From: Minisyncoccota bacterium
Lineage (GTDB): Bacteria > Patescibacteriota > Minisyncoccia > Minisyncoccales > GWA2-38-27
NCBI GenBank assembly: GCA_028687715.1
Contig: JAQTZP010000001.1
Span: 1-39,875 of the forward strand
DNA: 39,875 nucleotides
Reading direction: 5' to 3'
Shown here: positions 23,486 through 31,607 of the stretch, piece after piece
Numbering within the stretch: the first letter of the stretch is position 1
How the letters are laid out: every line of letters begins with the position of its first letter
Notes under the pieces: generated by a model
Seen by the model: only the letters and a program-made list of their open reading frames with translations
Database searches by the model: none
What the model was told of the DNA's origin: nothing
Position numbers and translations under genes: made by a program

Positions 23486-24490
23486 ATGGATATAAAGTTG
23501 CTGAAAACTGAAGCAGAAAAAGACCTTACCTTATCAAAGGATTTAAAGGACTTGGATGATATTTTTAGGAAATATTTAGGCAAAAAAGGAAGTATTGCTG
23601 AGATTTTCAATTCATTGGCAGAGATGTCTAAAAAAGACAGAATAAAAGCAGGGAAAGAAGCAAACGAGCTTAAATCATTTTTAATTGATAAAATCAATCA
23701 GAAAAGACTGGATTTGGCAGAGACTATAAAAGGTAAAGAGCAGTGGATTGATATAAGCCTGCCTGCCAAGGGTCCTAAGACCGGGCATCTTCATCCTTTA
23801 ACTTTAATAAAAAGAAAGGTATCAGAGATATTTGAATCAATGGGCTTTTCTTACATAGAGGGTCCGGAGATAGAGAACGAATTCTATAACTTCGATGCTT
23901 TAAATATACCAAAAGATCATCCTGCCAGAGACGCTTGGGATACTTTTTATTTAGATAAAGGATTACTTTTGAGAACCCATACCTCTCCGGTTCAAGTAAG
24001 GTTTATGGAAAAGAATAATCCTCCCTTAAGAATCTTTGTACCGGGCAGAGTATTCAGGCATGAGGCAACAGATGCCAGCCATGAGGTTAACTTTTATCAA
24101 ATAGAGGGGTTGATGGTAGGCAAAGATGTTTCTACAGCCAACTTCAAGGCAGTAATCAAAGAGTTTTTCTCAAGGTTTTTCGGCAAAAAGATTGAGATAA
24201 GATTAAGGCCGAGCTTTTTTCCATTTGTAGAGCCCGGCTTTGAAGTTGATATAAGCTGCGTGGTTTGTAAGGGGAAAGGGTGCAGCGTTTGTTCTAAAAC
24301 AGGCTGGGTTGAGATAATGGGAGCAGGAATGGTTCATCCTAATGTATTAAAAGCAAGCGGCATAAATCCTAAATTCTGGCAGGGTTTTGCTTTTGGGATA
24401 GGAATAGACAGACTGGCAATGATGAAATACAAAATCAATGACATTAGATTATTTTATTCAAGCGATTTAAGGTTTTTAGAACAGTTTTAA
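23486..24490 (+). CDS. pheS: Phenylalanyl-tRNA synthetase alpha subunit
   Basis: Catalytic alpha chain of the (alpha-beta)2 enzyme. It has 334 residues, the usual length. The N-terminal coiled-coil part (about 1-85) includes FRKYLGKKGSIAEIF. The class II core includes HLHPLTLIKRKVSEIFESMGF, RTHTSPVQVRFM (motif 2 region), FRHEATDASHEVNFYQIEG, PSFFPFVEPGFEVD, and motif 3 FAFGIGIDRLAMMKY. CVVCKGKGCSVC adds a small cysteine cluster. It is 8 bases upstream of pheT. Confidence 0.95.
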   Translation: MDIKLLKTEAEKDLTLSKDLKDLDDIFRKYLGKKGSIAEIFNSLAEMSKKDRIKAGKEANELKSFLIDKINQKRLDLAETIKGKEQWIDISLPAKGPKTGHLHPLTLIKRKVSEIFESMGFSYIEGPEIENEFYNFDALNIPKDHPARDAWDTFYLDKGLLLRTHTSPVQVRFMEKNNPPLRIFVPGRVFRHEATDASHEVNFYQIEGLMVGKDVSTANFKAVIKEFFSRFFGKKIEIRLRPSFFPFVEPGFEVDISCVVCKGKGCSVCSKTGWVEIMGAGMVHPNVLKASGINPKFWQGFAFGIGIDRLAMMKYKINDIRLFYSSDLRFLEQF

Positions 24491-24498
24491 ATCAGATT

Positions 24499-26577
24499 AT
24501 GCTTTTTTCATACAATTGGCTTAAAGATTATACAAAGCTTCCAAAGCCGGCTAAATTAGTCGAACTTTTAGTTATGCATAGTTTTGAAGTTGAGGAAGTT
24601 TTAAAAATATCAGGCGATTATCTTTTTGAAGTAGACGTATTGTCAAACAGGGCGCCTGACTGTTTTTCTCATATCGGTCTTGCAAGAGAGATAGCGGCAG
24701 TTTCCTCAAAGAGATTTAAGGCTCCTAAGTTTAATTTAAAAGAAAAAAACAAGTTAAAAATTGAGGATTTTATCAATATTAATGTAAGCGATAAAAATGA
24801 CTGTTTGCGCTACAGCGGCAGGGTGCTTTTGAATGTTAAGGTAGGTCCTTCCCCTAAATGGGTTCAGAAGAGATTAAAGATCTGCGGACTAAGGCCTATT
24901 AATAATATCGTAGATATTGTAAATTATGTAATGCTTGAAACAGGACAGCCTCTTCATGCTTTTGATTTTGATAAAATATCGGGTCCCAAATCAGGTCCTA
25001 AAAAGATAATTGTAAGAAGAGCTGAAAAAGGAGAAAAGATAATCAGTTTAGATGATGAAAAGTACGGCTTAAATGAAAATATCTTGGTTATTTCTGATTT
25101 AGAAGGGCCTTTGGCTATAGCTGGGATAAAAGGAGGGAAAAAAGCGGAAATAGATAAAAAAACTAAAAATATTGTCTTAGAAGCTGCTAATTTTAATTAT
25201 CAGGTTGTAAGAAGAGCTTCAAGAATTCTTAAACTTAAAACCGATGCTTCCTGGAGGTTTGAAAATAGAATTAGTCCTAATTTGACTGAATCATCAATTA
25301 ACAGAGCCGCTTACTTAATCAAAAGTATTGCCAAAGGAGATGTGTCTTGGGGCATTATTGATTCTTATCCTAAAAAAGCTCTGCCTGTTAAAGTTAAATT
25401 CGCAACAGATTATCTTGAAAGGCTTTTAGGCATAGAGGTGCCTGTAAGAGATATAAAAGATATTTTGTCGAGGCTTGAGTTTGAAGTTATAGACGAGAGG
25501 GCAATAGGCGATAATAACTCCTCTATTCAGCTTACCGTTAAGGTCCCTGATTTCAGATTAGACATATCAATACCAGAGGATTTAATTGAAGAGATTGGGA
25601 GGATTTACGGATATTATAAGATTCAGCCTGTTTTTCCGGTAAGTTCTTTAATCCCTGCTAAAAAGAATATAGATGTTTTCTGGGAGCAGATGATAAAAGA
25701 TATCTTAAAAGAATCAGGCTTTTCTGAAGTATATAATTATTCTTTTACAGGGGAGGAAGCAAAGAAATTCGGCTATAATAAAGAAGAGATTATTAGGATA
25801 TTAAATCCAATAAGCGATGAACATAATTATTTAAGGCCGAGCTTGATTGTTAATTTATTGAAAAATGTTTCGTTAAACTTTAGGTATTTTAATGAAGTTA
25901 AGATATTTGAACTAGGAAAGATATTTAAAAAGACAAACAGCGGTCTGATTGAGAAGAAAATGATTTGCTCTCTTATTGCCTCAAAAGAAGATAATAATGA
26001 TTTGTTTTATCAAATAAAAGGAGTATTGGACCAGTTTTTAAACAAGCTTGGAATCAGTGATATATATTATGACGAGCATCAACCGACCCCAGACGACAGC
26101 AAGATTTCGGTCTGGGATATTAAAAGATGCGCTGAAGTTAAATCAGGTTCAGAAGAGTTAGGGTTTTTAGGCGCAGTATCTTCAAGTATCTTAGATTCAA
26201 TGAAAATCAAAGGCAGCGTATTTTTATTTGATATTGATTTTGAAAAGCTGTTAAATTTATGTTCTGAAGAGCATGAATTTAGACCTATATCCCAATATCC
26301 GGCTGCAGTAAGAGATTTGTCCGTTCTAATTCCCCTTAAAGTAAAAGTAGAGGAGGTTTTAAATAATATTGAGACAGCGGGCGGAGCTTTAATAAGAGAT
26401 GTTGATATTTTTGATATCTATGAAGGAGAGGGGATAAAAGAAGGGAAAAAGAGTCTGGCTTTTCATATAGTTTTTCAAGCTGAAGATAGAACTTTAAAAT
26501 CACAGGAAATAGACCAAATTTTAAATAGAATAATTAAATCACTGCAAGAGAATCCCCAGTGGGAGGTTAGAAAATAA
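24499..26577 (+). CDS. pheT: Phenylalanyl-tRNA synthetase beta subunit, short form
   Basis: Editing and tRNA-binding beta chain, 692 residues against about 790-800 in most bacteria. The protein goes straight from the first helix (NWLKDYTKLPKPAKLVELLVMHSF) to DYLFEVDVLSNRAPDCFSHIGLAREIAA. It therefore lacks the roughly 100-residue OB-fold (EMAP-like) domain near the N terminus. The B3/B4 editing region (NNIVDIVNYVMLETGQPLHAFD, AIAGIKGG), the B5 domain and the C-terminal anticodon-binding ferredoxin-like domain (QYPAAVRDLSVLIP to the end) are present. It sits between pheS and gyrB with 8-base and 4-base gaps. Confidence 0.93.
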   Translation: MLFSYNWLKDYTKLPKPAKLVELLVMHSFEVEEVLKISGDYLFEVDVLSNRAPDCFSHIGLAREIAAVSSKRFKAPKFNLKEKNKLKIEDFININVSDKNDCLRYSGRVLLNVKVGPSPKWVQKRLKICGLRPINNIVDIVNYVMLETGQPLHAFDFDKISGPKSGPKKIIVRRAEKGEKIISLDDEKYGLNENILVISDLEGPLAIAGIKGGKKAEIDKKTKNIVLEAANFNYQVVRRASRILKLKTDASWRFENRISPNLTESSINRAAYLIKSIAKGDVSWGIIDSYPKKALPVKVKFATDYLERLLGIEVPVRDIKDILSRLEFEVIDERAIGDNNSSIQLTVKVPDFRLDISIPEDLIEEIGRIYGYYKIQPVFPVSSLIPAKKNIDVFWEQMIKDILKESGFSEVYNYSFTGEEAKKFGYNKEEIIRILNPISDEHNYLRPSLIVNLLKNVSLNFRYFNEVKIFELGKIFKKTNSGLIEKKMICSLIASKEDNNDLFYQIKGVLDQFLNKLGISDIYYDEHQPTPDDSKISVWDIKRCAEVKSGSEELGFLGAVSSSILDSMKIKGSVFLFDIDFEKLLNLCSEEHEFRPISQYPAAVRDLSVLIPLKVKVEEVLNNIETAGGALIRDVDIFDIYEGEGIKEGKKSLAFHIVFQAEDRTLKSQEIDQILNRIIKSLQENPQWEVRK

Positions 26578-26581
26578 AATT

Positions 26582-28507
26582 ATGGCACCAAAAAAAACAG
26601 AAAACAGCTATTCAGCAAAAGATATCTACGTTTTAGAAGGATTGGAGCCGGTTAGAAAAAGACCGGCTATGTATATTGGTTCAACCGGACCAGACGGACT
26701 CCACCATCTTATTTGGGAGTGCGTTGACAATTTTATTGATGAATTTATGGGCGGTTACGGAAATTACGGCGAAGTTGTTCTGTTGCCGGGAAACAAAGTT
26801 AAAGTGAGCGATAACGGACGAGGAATTCCTGTTGATATTCATCCCCAGACTAAAAAGTCAGCTCTCGAGACAGTAATGACAACGCTTCATGCAGGAGGAA
26901 AGTTCGGAGGAGAAGCCTATAAAGTGGCTGGAGGCCTTCATGGGGTTGGAATTTCCGTAGTCTGCGCCCTATCTACTTTTATGGAAGCAGAAGTCTGCAG
27001 AGACGGCCACAGGCATTATCAATCTTATTCTCGGGGCAAGCCAAAGGCTAAAGTTAAAAAAACAGGAACCTGCAAAACAACAGGCACAACTGTAACTTTT
27101 GAACCAGACGTAGAAATATTCAAAGAAATAAAGTTTGACATCAAGCGTATATTAAATCATCTGCGCCAGCAGGCTTATCTGACAAAAGGAATAAGGATAA
27201 CATTTAGAGATGAGAGGGAAAAGGATAAAAAAAGCTACAGCTTTTACTTTGAAGGCGGTCTTGCCTCTTATATCAAATACTTAATCAGCGGCAGCAGCCC
27301 CCGCCATCAAAACATATTTTATTGTTCGGGCGAGAAAAACGGAATAATGGTTGAAACTGCTCTTCAGTATACAGAGGAGTATGAATTCTATGAGGAAAGC
27401 TTTGCAAACAACATCTTTACTCAAGAAGGCGGAACCCATCTTACTGGTTTTAGGACAGCTCTAACCAGAGTTTTAAATGATTATGCCAGAAAGAATGAAT
27501 TCCTAAAAGAATCCGATGATAACTTATCAGGAGATGACGTGAGAGAAGGGTTGACAGCCGTGGTTTCTGTAAAGATAAAAGAGCCCCAGTTTGAAGGACA
27601 GACAAAAGCAAAACTCGGCAACACCGAAGCTAAAACAATAGTAGACCAGGTTGTTTCAGAAAACCTCACTGATTTTTTAGAAAGGAATCCCCAAGACGCA
27701 AGAGCAATTATTGAAAAGTGCATTTTATCATCAAGGGCTAGAAAGGCTGCAAAAGCTGCCAAGGAGACGGTTCTAAGAAAAGGCGCTTTAGAAGGACTTG
27801 CCTTGCCTGGAAAATTAGCAGATTGTTCTTCAAGAAAACCAGAAGAGTCGGAATTATTCATAGTTGAAGGCGAGTCTGCAGGAGGAAGTTGTAAGTCAGC
27901 AAGAGACAGGCGTTTTCAGGCTATTCTGCCTTTGAGAGGAAAGATTCTGAATGTTGAAAAAGCAAGAATTGATAAAATGCTTTCTTCAAAAGAGATTAAG
28001 GCTTTAATTATTGCTTTAGGCACTGCCATAGGAGAGGATTTTAACAGCGATAAAGCCCGCTATCACAGGATTATTTTAACCCTTGATGCAGATGTAGACG
28101 GATCTCATATAAGGACCCTGCTGTTAACGCTTTTTTACCGCTATTTCAGGCCCTTAATTGAAAAAGGCTACCTTTATATCGCTCAGCCTCCTTTGTATAA
28201 GATTCAGGGAGGAAAGAGAATAGAATATGTATATACCGAAGGCGCAAAAGAAGAAGCTCTTAATAAATTCAAAAAAGATAAGATTTTAAACCCTATGATT
28301 CAAAGGTATAAGGGTTTGGGAGAGATGAATCCAGATCAGCTCTGGGAGACAACAATGAATCCAGAGAACAGAGTTTTATTGAAAGTTAACATTGAAGATG
28401 CCAAAGAAGCAGACAGGATATTTGATACCTTAATGGGGGAGGAGGTTCTGCCGAGAAAGAAGTTTATTCAAACCTACGCCAAGAAGGTGAAGAACTTAGA
28501 TATCTAA
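26582..28507 (+). CDS. gyrB: DNA gyrase subunit B (type IIA topoisomerase ATPase subunit)
   Basis: ATP-driven subunit of the enzyme that supercoils or relaxes DNA. At 641 residues it is within the Gram-positive-type GyrB/ParE length range. It shows YVLEGLEPVRKRPAMYIGST at the start, the GHKL ATP site (ECVDNFIDEF, VKVSDNGRGIPVD, VAGGLHGVGISVVCAL), and the transducer lysine segment QTKAKLGN. The TOPRIM motifs are IVEGESAGGSCKSARDR and TLDADVDGSHI, and the tail has QRYKGLGEMNPDQLWETTM. The TOPRIM loop SCKSARD differs from the more common SAKQGRD. GyrB and ParE cannot be told apart reliably here; gyrB is favoured because no second copy or parC is adjacent. Confidence 0.88.
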   Translation: MAPKKTENSYSAKDIYVLEGLEPVRKRPAMYIGSTGPDGLHHLIWECVDNFIDEFMGGYGNYGEVVLLPGNKVKVSDNGRGIPVDIHPQTKKSALETVMTTLHAGGKFGGEAYKVAGGLHGVGISVVCALSTFMEAEVCRDGHRHYQSYSRGKPKAKVKKTGTCKTTGTTVTFEPDVEIFKEIKFDIKRILNHLRQQAYLTKGIRITFRDEREKDKKSYSFYFEGGLASYIKYLISGSSPRHQNIFYCSGEKNGIMVETALQYTEEYEFYEESFANNIFTQEGGTHLTGFRTALTRVLNDYARKNEFLKESDDNLSGDDVREGLTAVVSVKIKEPQFEGQTKAKLGNTEAKTIVDQVVSENLTDFLERNPQDARAIIEKCILSSRARKAAKAAKETVLRKGALEGLALPGKLADCSSRKPEESELFIVEGESAGGSCKSARDRRFQAILPLRGKILNVEKARIDKMLSSKEIKALIIALGTAIGEDFNSDKARYHRIILTLDADVDGSHIRTLLLTLFYRYFRPLIEKGYLYIAQPPLYKIQGGKRIEYVYTEGAKEEALNKFKKDKILNPMIQRYKGLGEMNPDQLWETTMNPENRVLLKVNIEDAKEADRIFDTLMGEEVLPRKKFIQTYAKKVKNLDI

Positions 28508-28514
28508 AAAAGCA

Positions 28515-28552
28515 TTGACATTTTGACGCATTCGGCTATTGTAGAGTATACG
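28515..28552 (+). promoter_or_regulatory. Promoter region of secE-nusG-rplK
   Basis: Two overlapping readings are possible: TTGACA (28515-28520), 16 bases, TATTGT (28537-28542); or TTGACG (28523-28528), 18 bases, TATACG (28547-28552). A short hairpin GGCC-GGAAA-GGCC with five T (28553-28570) lies between the promoter and the secE ATG and could act as a weak attenuator. Confidence 0.5.
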
Positions 28553-28577
28553 GGCCGGAAAGGCCTTTTTAAAAACA

Positions 28578-28775
28578 ATGAAAACTAATATCTTCCAAAA
28601 AATCATCAATTTCTTAAAAGAAGTGCGTTTGGAGATGAAAAAAGTTAACTGGCCCACAAGAAAAGAAACGATAAAATACACTCTAATAGTGGTTGGGGTT
28701 TCTTTGGCTGTGGCAGTTTTCTTGGGTGGTCTAGATTACATATTCTCCCTCTTATTAAATAAATTCATATTCTAA
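28578..28775 (+). CDS. secE: Preprotein translocase subunit SecE
   Basis: A 65-residue minimal SecE, the single-helix form found in most bacteria. The amphipathic cytoplasmic segment NFLKEVRLEMKKVNWPTRKE contains the conserved KKVxWP motif and is followed by one membrane helix (about 35-60). It stabilises SecY in the inner-membrane channel. It is 1 base from nusG, the classical order. Confidence 0.92.
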   Translation: MKTNIFQKIINFLKEVRLEMKKVNWPTRKETIKYTLIVVGVSLAVAVFLGGLDYIFSLLLNKFIF

Positions 28776-28776
28776 T

Positions 28777-29322
28777 ATGCCAAAGCAGCGTTTGCCTCAG
28801 GAAAAAAACTGGTATGTAATCCATACTTATTCAGGATATGAAGATGCCGTAGCTAAAAACCTTAAACAAAGGGTTGAGTCTTTGTCTATGGAGGATAAAA
28901 TCTTTAATGTTTTAGTGCCTAAAGAAAAAAAGATTAAGATTAAAGACGGAAAGAGAAAGGTTGTTGAAGAAAAGATCTATCCTGGATATGTTTTAGTTGA
29001 GATGATTGTTACTGATGATTCCTGGTATGTTGTTAGAAATACGCCTAACGTTACCGGTTTTGTCGGAGTCGGCACCACGCCTGTGCCTATTTCTTTAAAG
29101 GAAACAGAAACATTAAAGGAAAGAATGGATTTTGAAGAGCCGCAGTATAAAATTGAGGTTAAGGCAGGGGACTTGGTCAAGATAGTTGACGGTCCCTTTA
29201 AGGAATTTGAAGGCAAAGTTTCAGAGATTGACGAAGCCAAAGGAAAGGTAAAAGTTTTAGTTAACATGTTCGGCAGAGACACTCCGGTAGAGCTTGATTC
29301 TCTGCAGATTAAAAAACTATAA
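28777..29322 (+). CDS. nusG: Transcription termination/antitermination factor NusG
   Basis: A 181-residue protein. The NGN domain begins KNWYVIHTYSGYEDAVAKNLKQR and includes KIYPGYVLVEM and WYVVRNTPNVTGFVG. The C-terminal KOW domain includes AGDLVKIVDGPFKEFEGKV. It binds RNA polymerase and couples transcription to Rho or to ribosomes. The position secE-nusG-rplK is the conserved order. Confidence 0.95.
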   Translation: MPKQRLPQEKNWYVIHTYSGYEDAVAKNLKQRVESLSMEDKIFNVLVPKEKKIKIKDGKRKVVEEKIYPGYVLVEMIVTDDSWYVVRNTPNVTGFVGVGTTPVPISLKETETLKERMDFEEPQYKIEVKAGDLVKIVDGPFKEFEGKVSEIDEAKGKVKVLVNMFGRDTPVELDSLQIKKL

Positions 29323-29326
29323 TAAA

Positions 29327-29749
29327 ATGTCTAAGAAAATAAAATCTATTATAAAGCTTCAGATTAAAGCTGGTCAGGCAACTCCTGCTCCTCCGGTAGG
29401 ACCTGCTTTGGCTCCTCATGGAATTAATATCGGAGAATTCTGTCAGAGATTCAATGATATGACAAAAGAGCAGATGGGCGCTAAAATCCCTATAAAGATT
29501 ATAGTCTATGAGGATAGAACCTACGAGCTTGAAATAAAGCAACCTCTTGCTTCAGAGCTTTTAAAGCAGATTGCGGGAATTGAGAAAGGTTCTGGCAAGC
29601 CTGATAAAGTGAAGGTGGCTAAAATCACCAGAGCTCAGCTTAAAGAAGTGGCTCAAAGGAAAATGGCTGACTTAAATGCCAATGATATTGACCAGGCAAT
29701 GAAAATAATTGAAGGCACAGCCAAGAATATGGGCATAGAAATTGAATAA
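29327..29749 (+). CDS. rplK: Ribosomal protein uL11
   Basis: A 140-residue protein from the ATG at 29327; the frame is open from 29294, but those codons overlap nusG. Typical segments are IKLQIKAGQATPAPPVGPAL, HGINIGEFCQRFND, and KVAKITRAQLKEVAQRKMADLNA with the GTPase-centre rRNA-binding C-terminal domain. In most bacteria rplA (uL1) follows at once. Here a dCMP deaminase gene begins 5 bases after the stop, so rplA is missing from its usual place. Confidence 0.95.
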   Translation: MSKKIKSIIKLQIKAGQATPAPPVGPALAPHGINIGEFCQRFNDMTKEQMGAKIPIKIIVYEDRTYELEIKQPLASELLKQIAGIEKGSGKPDKVKVAKITRAQLKEVAQRKMADLNANDIDQAMKIIEGTAKNMGIEIE

Positions 29750-29754
29750 TTATA

Positions 29755-30282
29755 ATGAGACCGTCAAAAGATCAATATTATTTAAATATAGCAAAGGAGG
29801 TTGCCCAAAGAGGGACCTGTTTTAGGCTAAGAGCCGGAGCCATTATCGTAAAAGACGATCAGATTATTGCTACTGGTTACGTTGGAGCGCCGAGAAAAAC
29901 AAAGGATTGTTTTGAAAGAGGATACTGCTTAAGAGATGAGCTTAAAATTCCTCACGGCACCCAATACGAGATTTGCAGGAGCGTTCATGCTGAAATGAAT
30001 GCGATAATTAATTCAGCCAGAGCCGCAGTAAGCTTGTTAGGCGGGAGGTTGTACATCTACGCCGAAAACGGAAAAACAAATGAAAGAGTTGACGGATTTC
30101 CCTGCTATTTGTGCAAAAAGAACATAATCAACGCAGGAATAAATGAAGTAATTTGTTCCACCAAAGAGGGTGATTTTAAAATATTTAAAGTAGAGGATTG
30201 GGTAAATGAATGGGCTCAAAAGGATATTTTAGACGATAAGTATAAATACGGCACAGACCAGAATTCAAAAGAAAACCTATGA
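29755..30282 (+). CDS. dCMP deaminase
   Basis: A 175-residue zinc deaminase turning dCMP into dUMP. Active-site motifs are HAEMNAI (zinc ligand H78, proton shuttle E80) and PCYLCKK (zinc ligands C117, C120). Further conserved segments are RAGAIIVKDDQIIATGYVGAP and CVHAE-type SVHAE. C52 and C58 in DCFERGYC are common in the ComEB/dCMP deaminase group. It overlaps tmk by four bases (ATGA) and shares the operon with thyX, which uses its product. A riboflavin or cytidine deaminase is unlikely because the nearby genes belong to dTTP synthesis. Confidence 0.88.
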   Translation: MRPSKDQYYLNIAKEVAQRGTCFRLRAGAIIVKDDQIIATGYVGAPRKTKDCFERGYCLRDELKIPHGTQYEICRSVHAEMNAIINSARAAVSLLGGRLYIYAENGKTNERVDGFPCYLCKKNIINAGINEVICSTKEGDFKIFKVEDWVNEWAQKDILDDKYKYGTDQNSKENL

Positions 30283-30923
30283 TAAAAAACCCTTATAAAG
30301 GAAAATTCATGGCAGTAGAAGGTCTTGACGGTTCAGGCCAGACTACTCAAGTGGTCCTTATTAAGGACTTTTTAATTGAGAACGGGTTCAGGGTTATTAC
30401 CACCAAGGAGCCCACTCTGAATTCAGAATCAGGTCTAAGAATCAGAAAGGTTTTAGATGAAAAGATGAAAATATCTCCGGATGAGCTTCAAAGGCTGTTT
30501 GCCCAAGACAGAAAAGAGCACTTGGAAAAATTGATTATTCCTAATTTAGAAAAAGGATCTTTTGTTGTGTCTGACAGGTATTTCTTTTCTTCTTTTGCTT
30601 ATGGGTCGTCAGAGGATATTAGTTTAGATTCGCTTATTGAATTAAATAATGATTTCTTAATTCCTGATTTAACAATTATTCTTAAAGTCAGGCCCGAAGT
30701 TTGCATTTCCCGGATAGAAAAAAGGGGAACAGCTAAAACCCTTTTTGAAAAGACTTCCAAGCTTGCTAAGGTTTGGAAAACTTATGAAATAATGCCTAAA
30801 AGATTTGAAAATGTTATAATTATTGACGGCGAGAGGCCAATATCCGAGGTTTTTAACGAGATAAAAAACATTATTTTTTCTAAATTATTTCAAGATAAAT
30901 ATGGCAGAGATTTTACAAAATAA
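30279..30923 (+). CDS. tmk: Thymidylate kinase with Gln in place of the P-loop lysine
   Basis: A 214-residue kinase making dTDP from dTMP. Family segments are FMAVEGLDGSGQTTQ, TTKEPT, RLFAQDRKEHLEKLIIPNL, and VSDRYFFSSFAYG (the DRY motif). The P-loop reads GLDGSGQTT: Gln21 stands where nearly all P-loop kinases have Lys. The rest looks functional. The start overlaps the dCMP deaminase stop, and the end overlaps the thyX start by 23 bases, so the three proteins are probably made together. Confidence 0.88.
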   Translation: MIKNPYKGKFMAVEGLDGSGQTTQVVLIKDFLIENGFRVITTKEPTLNSESGLRIRKVLDEKMKISPDELQRLFAQDRKEHLEKLIIPNLEKGSFVVSDRYFFSSFAYGSSEDISLDSLIELNNDFLIPDLTIILKVRPEVCISRIEKRGTAKTLFEKTSKLAKVWKTYEIMPKRFENVIIIDGERPISEVFNEIKNIIFSKLFQDKYGRDFTK

Positions 30924-31596
30924 AGGCAGTCATCGGATCTTAGCTGTTATGACAGGAATAGAGGGAGAAACGCCTTTAGAGCTTATTGAAACAGCCGGCA
31001 GAACTGCTTATCAAAGCAGGGATAAAATAACAGATGATTCAGCAGTTAAATTTACAGAAATGATAAGAAAAAGAGGGCATGAATCAGTAATAGAGCATTC
31101 AGCCATGATTGTTGAATTCAATGATGTTTCTAGAGGATTTACTCATGAACTGGTAAGACATCGTCTTGTTGCCTATACCCAGGAATCAACAAGATATGTT
31201 GATGAGAGCAACTTCAAGGTTGTTATTCCGCCCGATAAGAATCCAGATGAGAAATTAGTGACATTAAGTTTAACTAATGGGAATTTAATAGAAGTATCTT
31301 TTGGCGATTGGATGAATTTAAATGAACAAATGTATAGAGGATTAAGAAAAGCAGGCTGGGTGGCTCAAGATGCCAGACAGGTTCTGCCTATTGCCACAAA
31401 GTCTCAGATAGTAGCCACTGCTAACTTTAGGGAATGGCGCCATATTTTTAGATTAAGATGCGCTTTAAACGCTCATTGGGAGATAAGGCGGGTAATGGTA
31501 AATCTTTTAAGAGATGTTAAAAAAAGAGTGCCTGTTATCTTTGATGATTTTGAAATAGATGATGAGACTATCTCTGCTAAGATTAAGACATCTTAA
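30901..31596 (+). CDS. thyX: FAD-dependent thymidylate synthase
   Basis: A 231-residue flavoenzyme making dTMP from dUMP with methylene-tetrahydrofolate. The signature RHRx7S is present (R86, H87, R88, S96 in RHRLVAYTQES), together with HESVIEHSAMIVEF and ARQVLPIATKSQIVATANFREWRHIFRLR. A ThyX route needs no dihydrofolate reductase turnover in the reaction itself, which suits a reduced genome. The gene overlaps tmk by 23 bases and is followed after 11 bases by gatB. Confidence 0.95.
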   Translation: MAEILQNKGSHRILAVMTGIEGETPLELIETAGRTAYQSRDKITDDSAVKFTEMIRKRGHESVIEHSAMIVEFNDVSRGFTHELVRHRLVAYTQESTRYVDESNFKVVIPPDKNPDEKLVTLSLTNGNLIEVSFGDWMNLNEQMYRGLRKAGWVAQDARQVLPIATKSQIVATANFREWRHIFRLRCALNAHWEIRRVMVNLLRDVKKRVPVIFDDFEIDDETISAKIKTS

Positions 31597-31607
31597 AATT
31601 ATTAATT

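Noticed and set aside
27481-27861. 126-residue minus-strand frame
   Set aside because: Antisense to the gyrB transducer/TOPRIM region; no start signal or family pattern.
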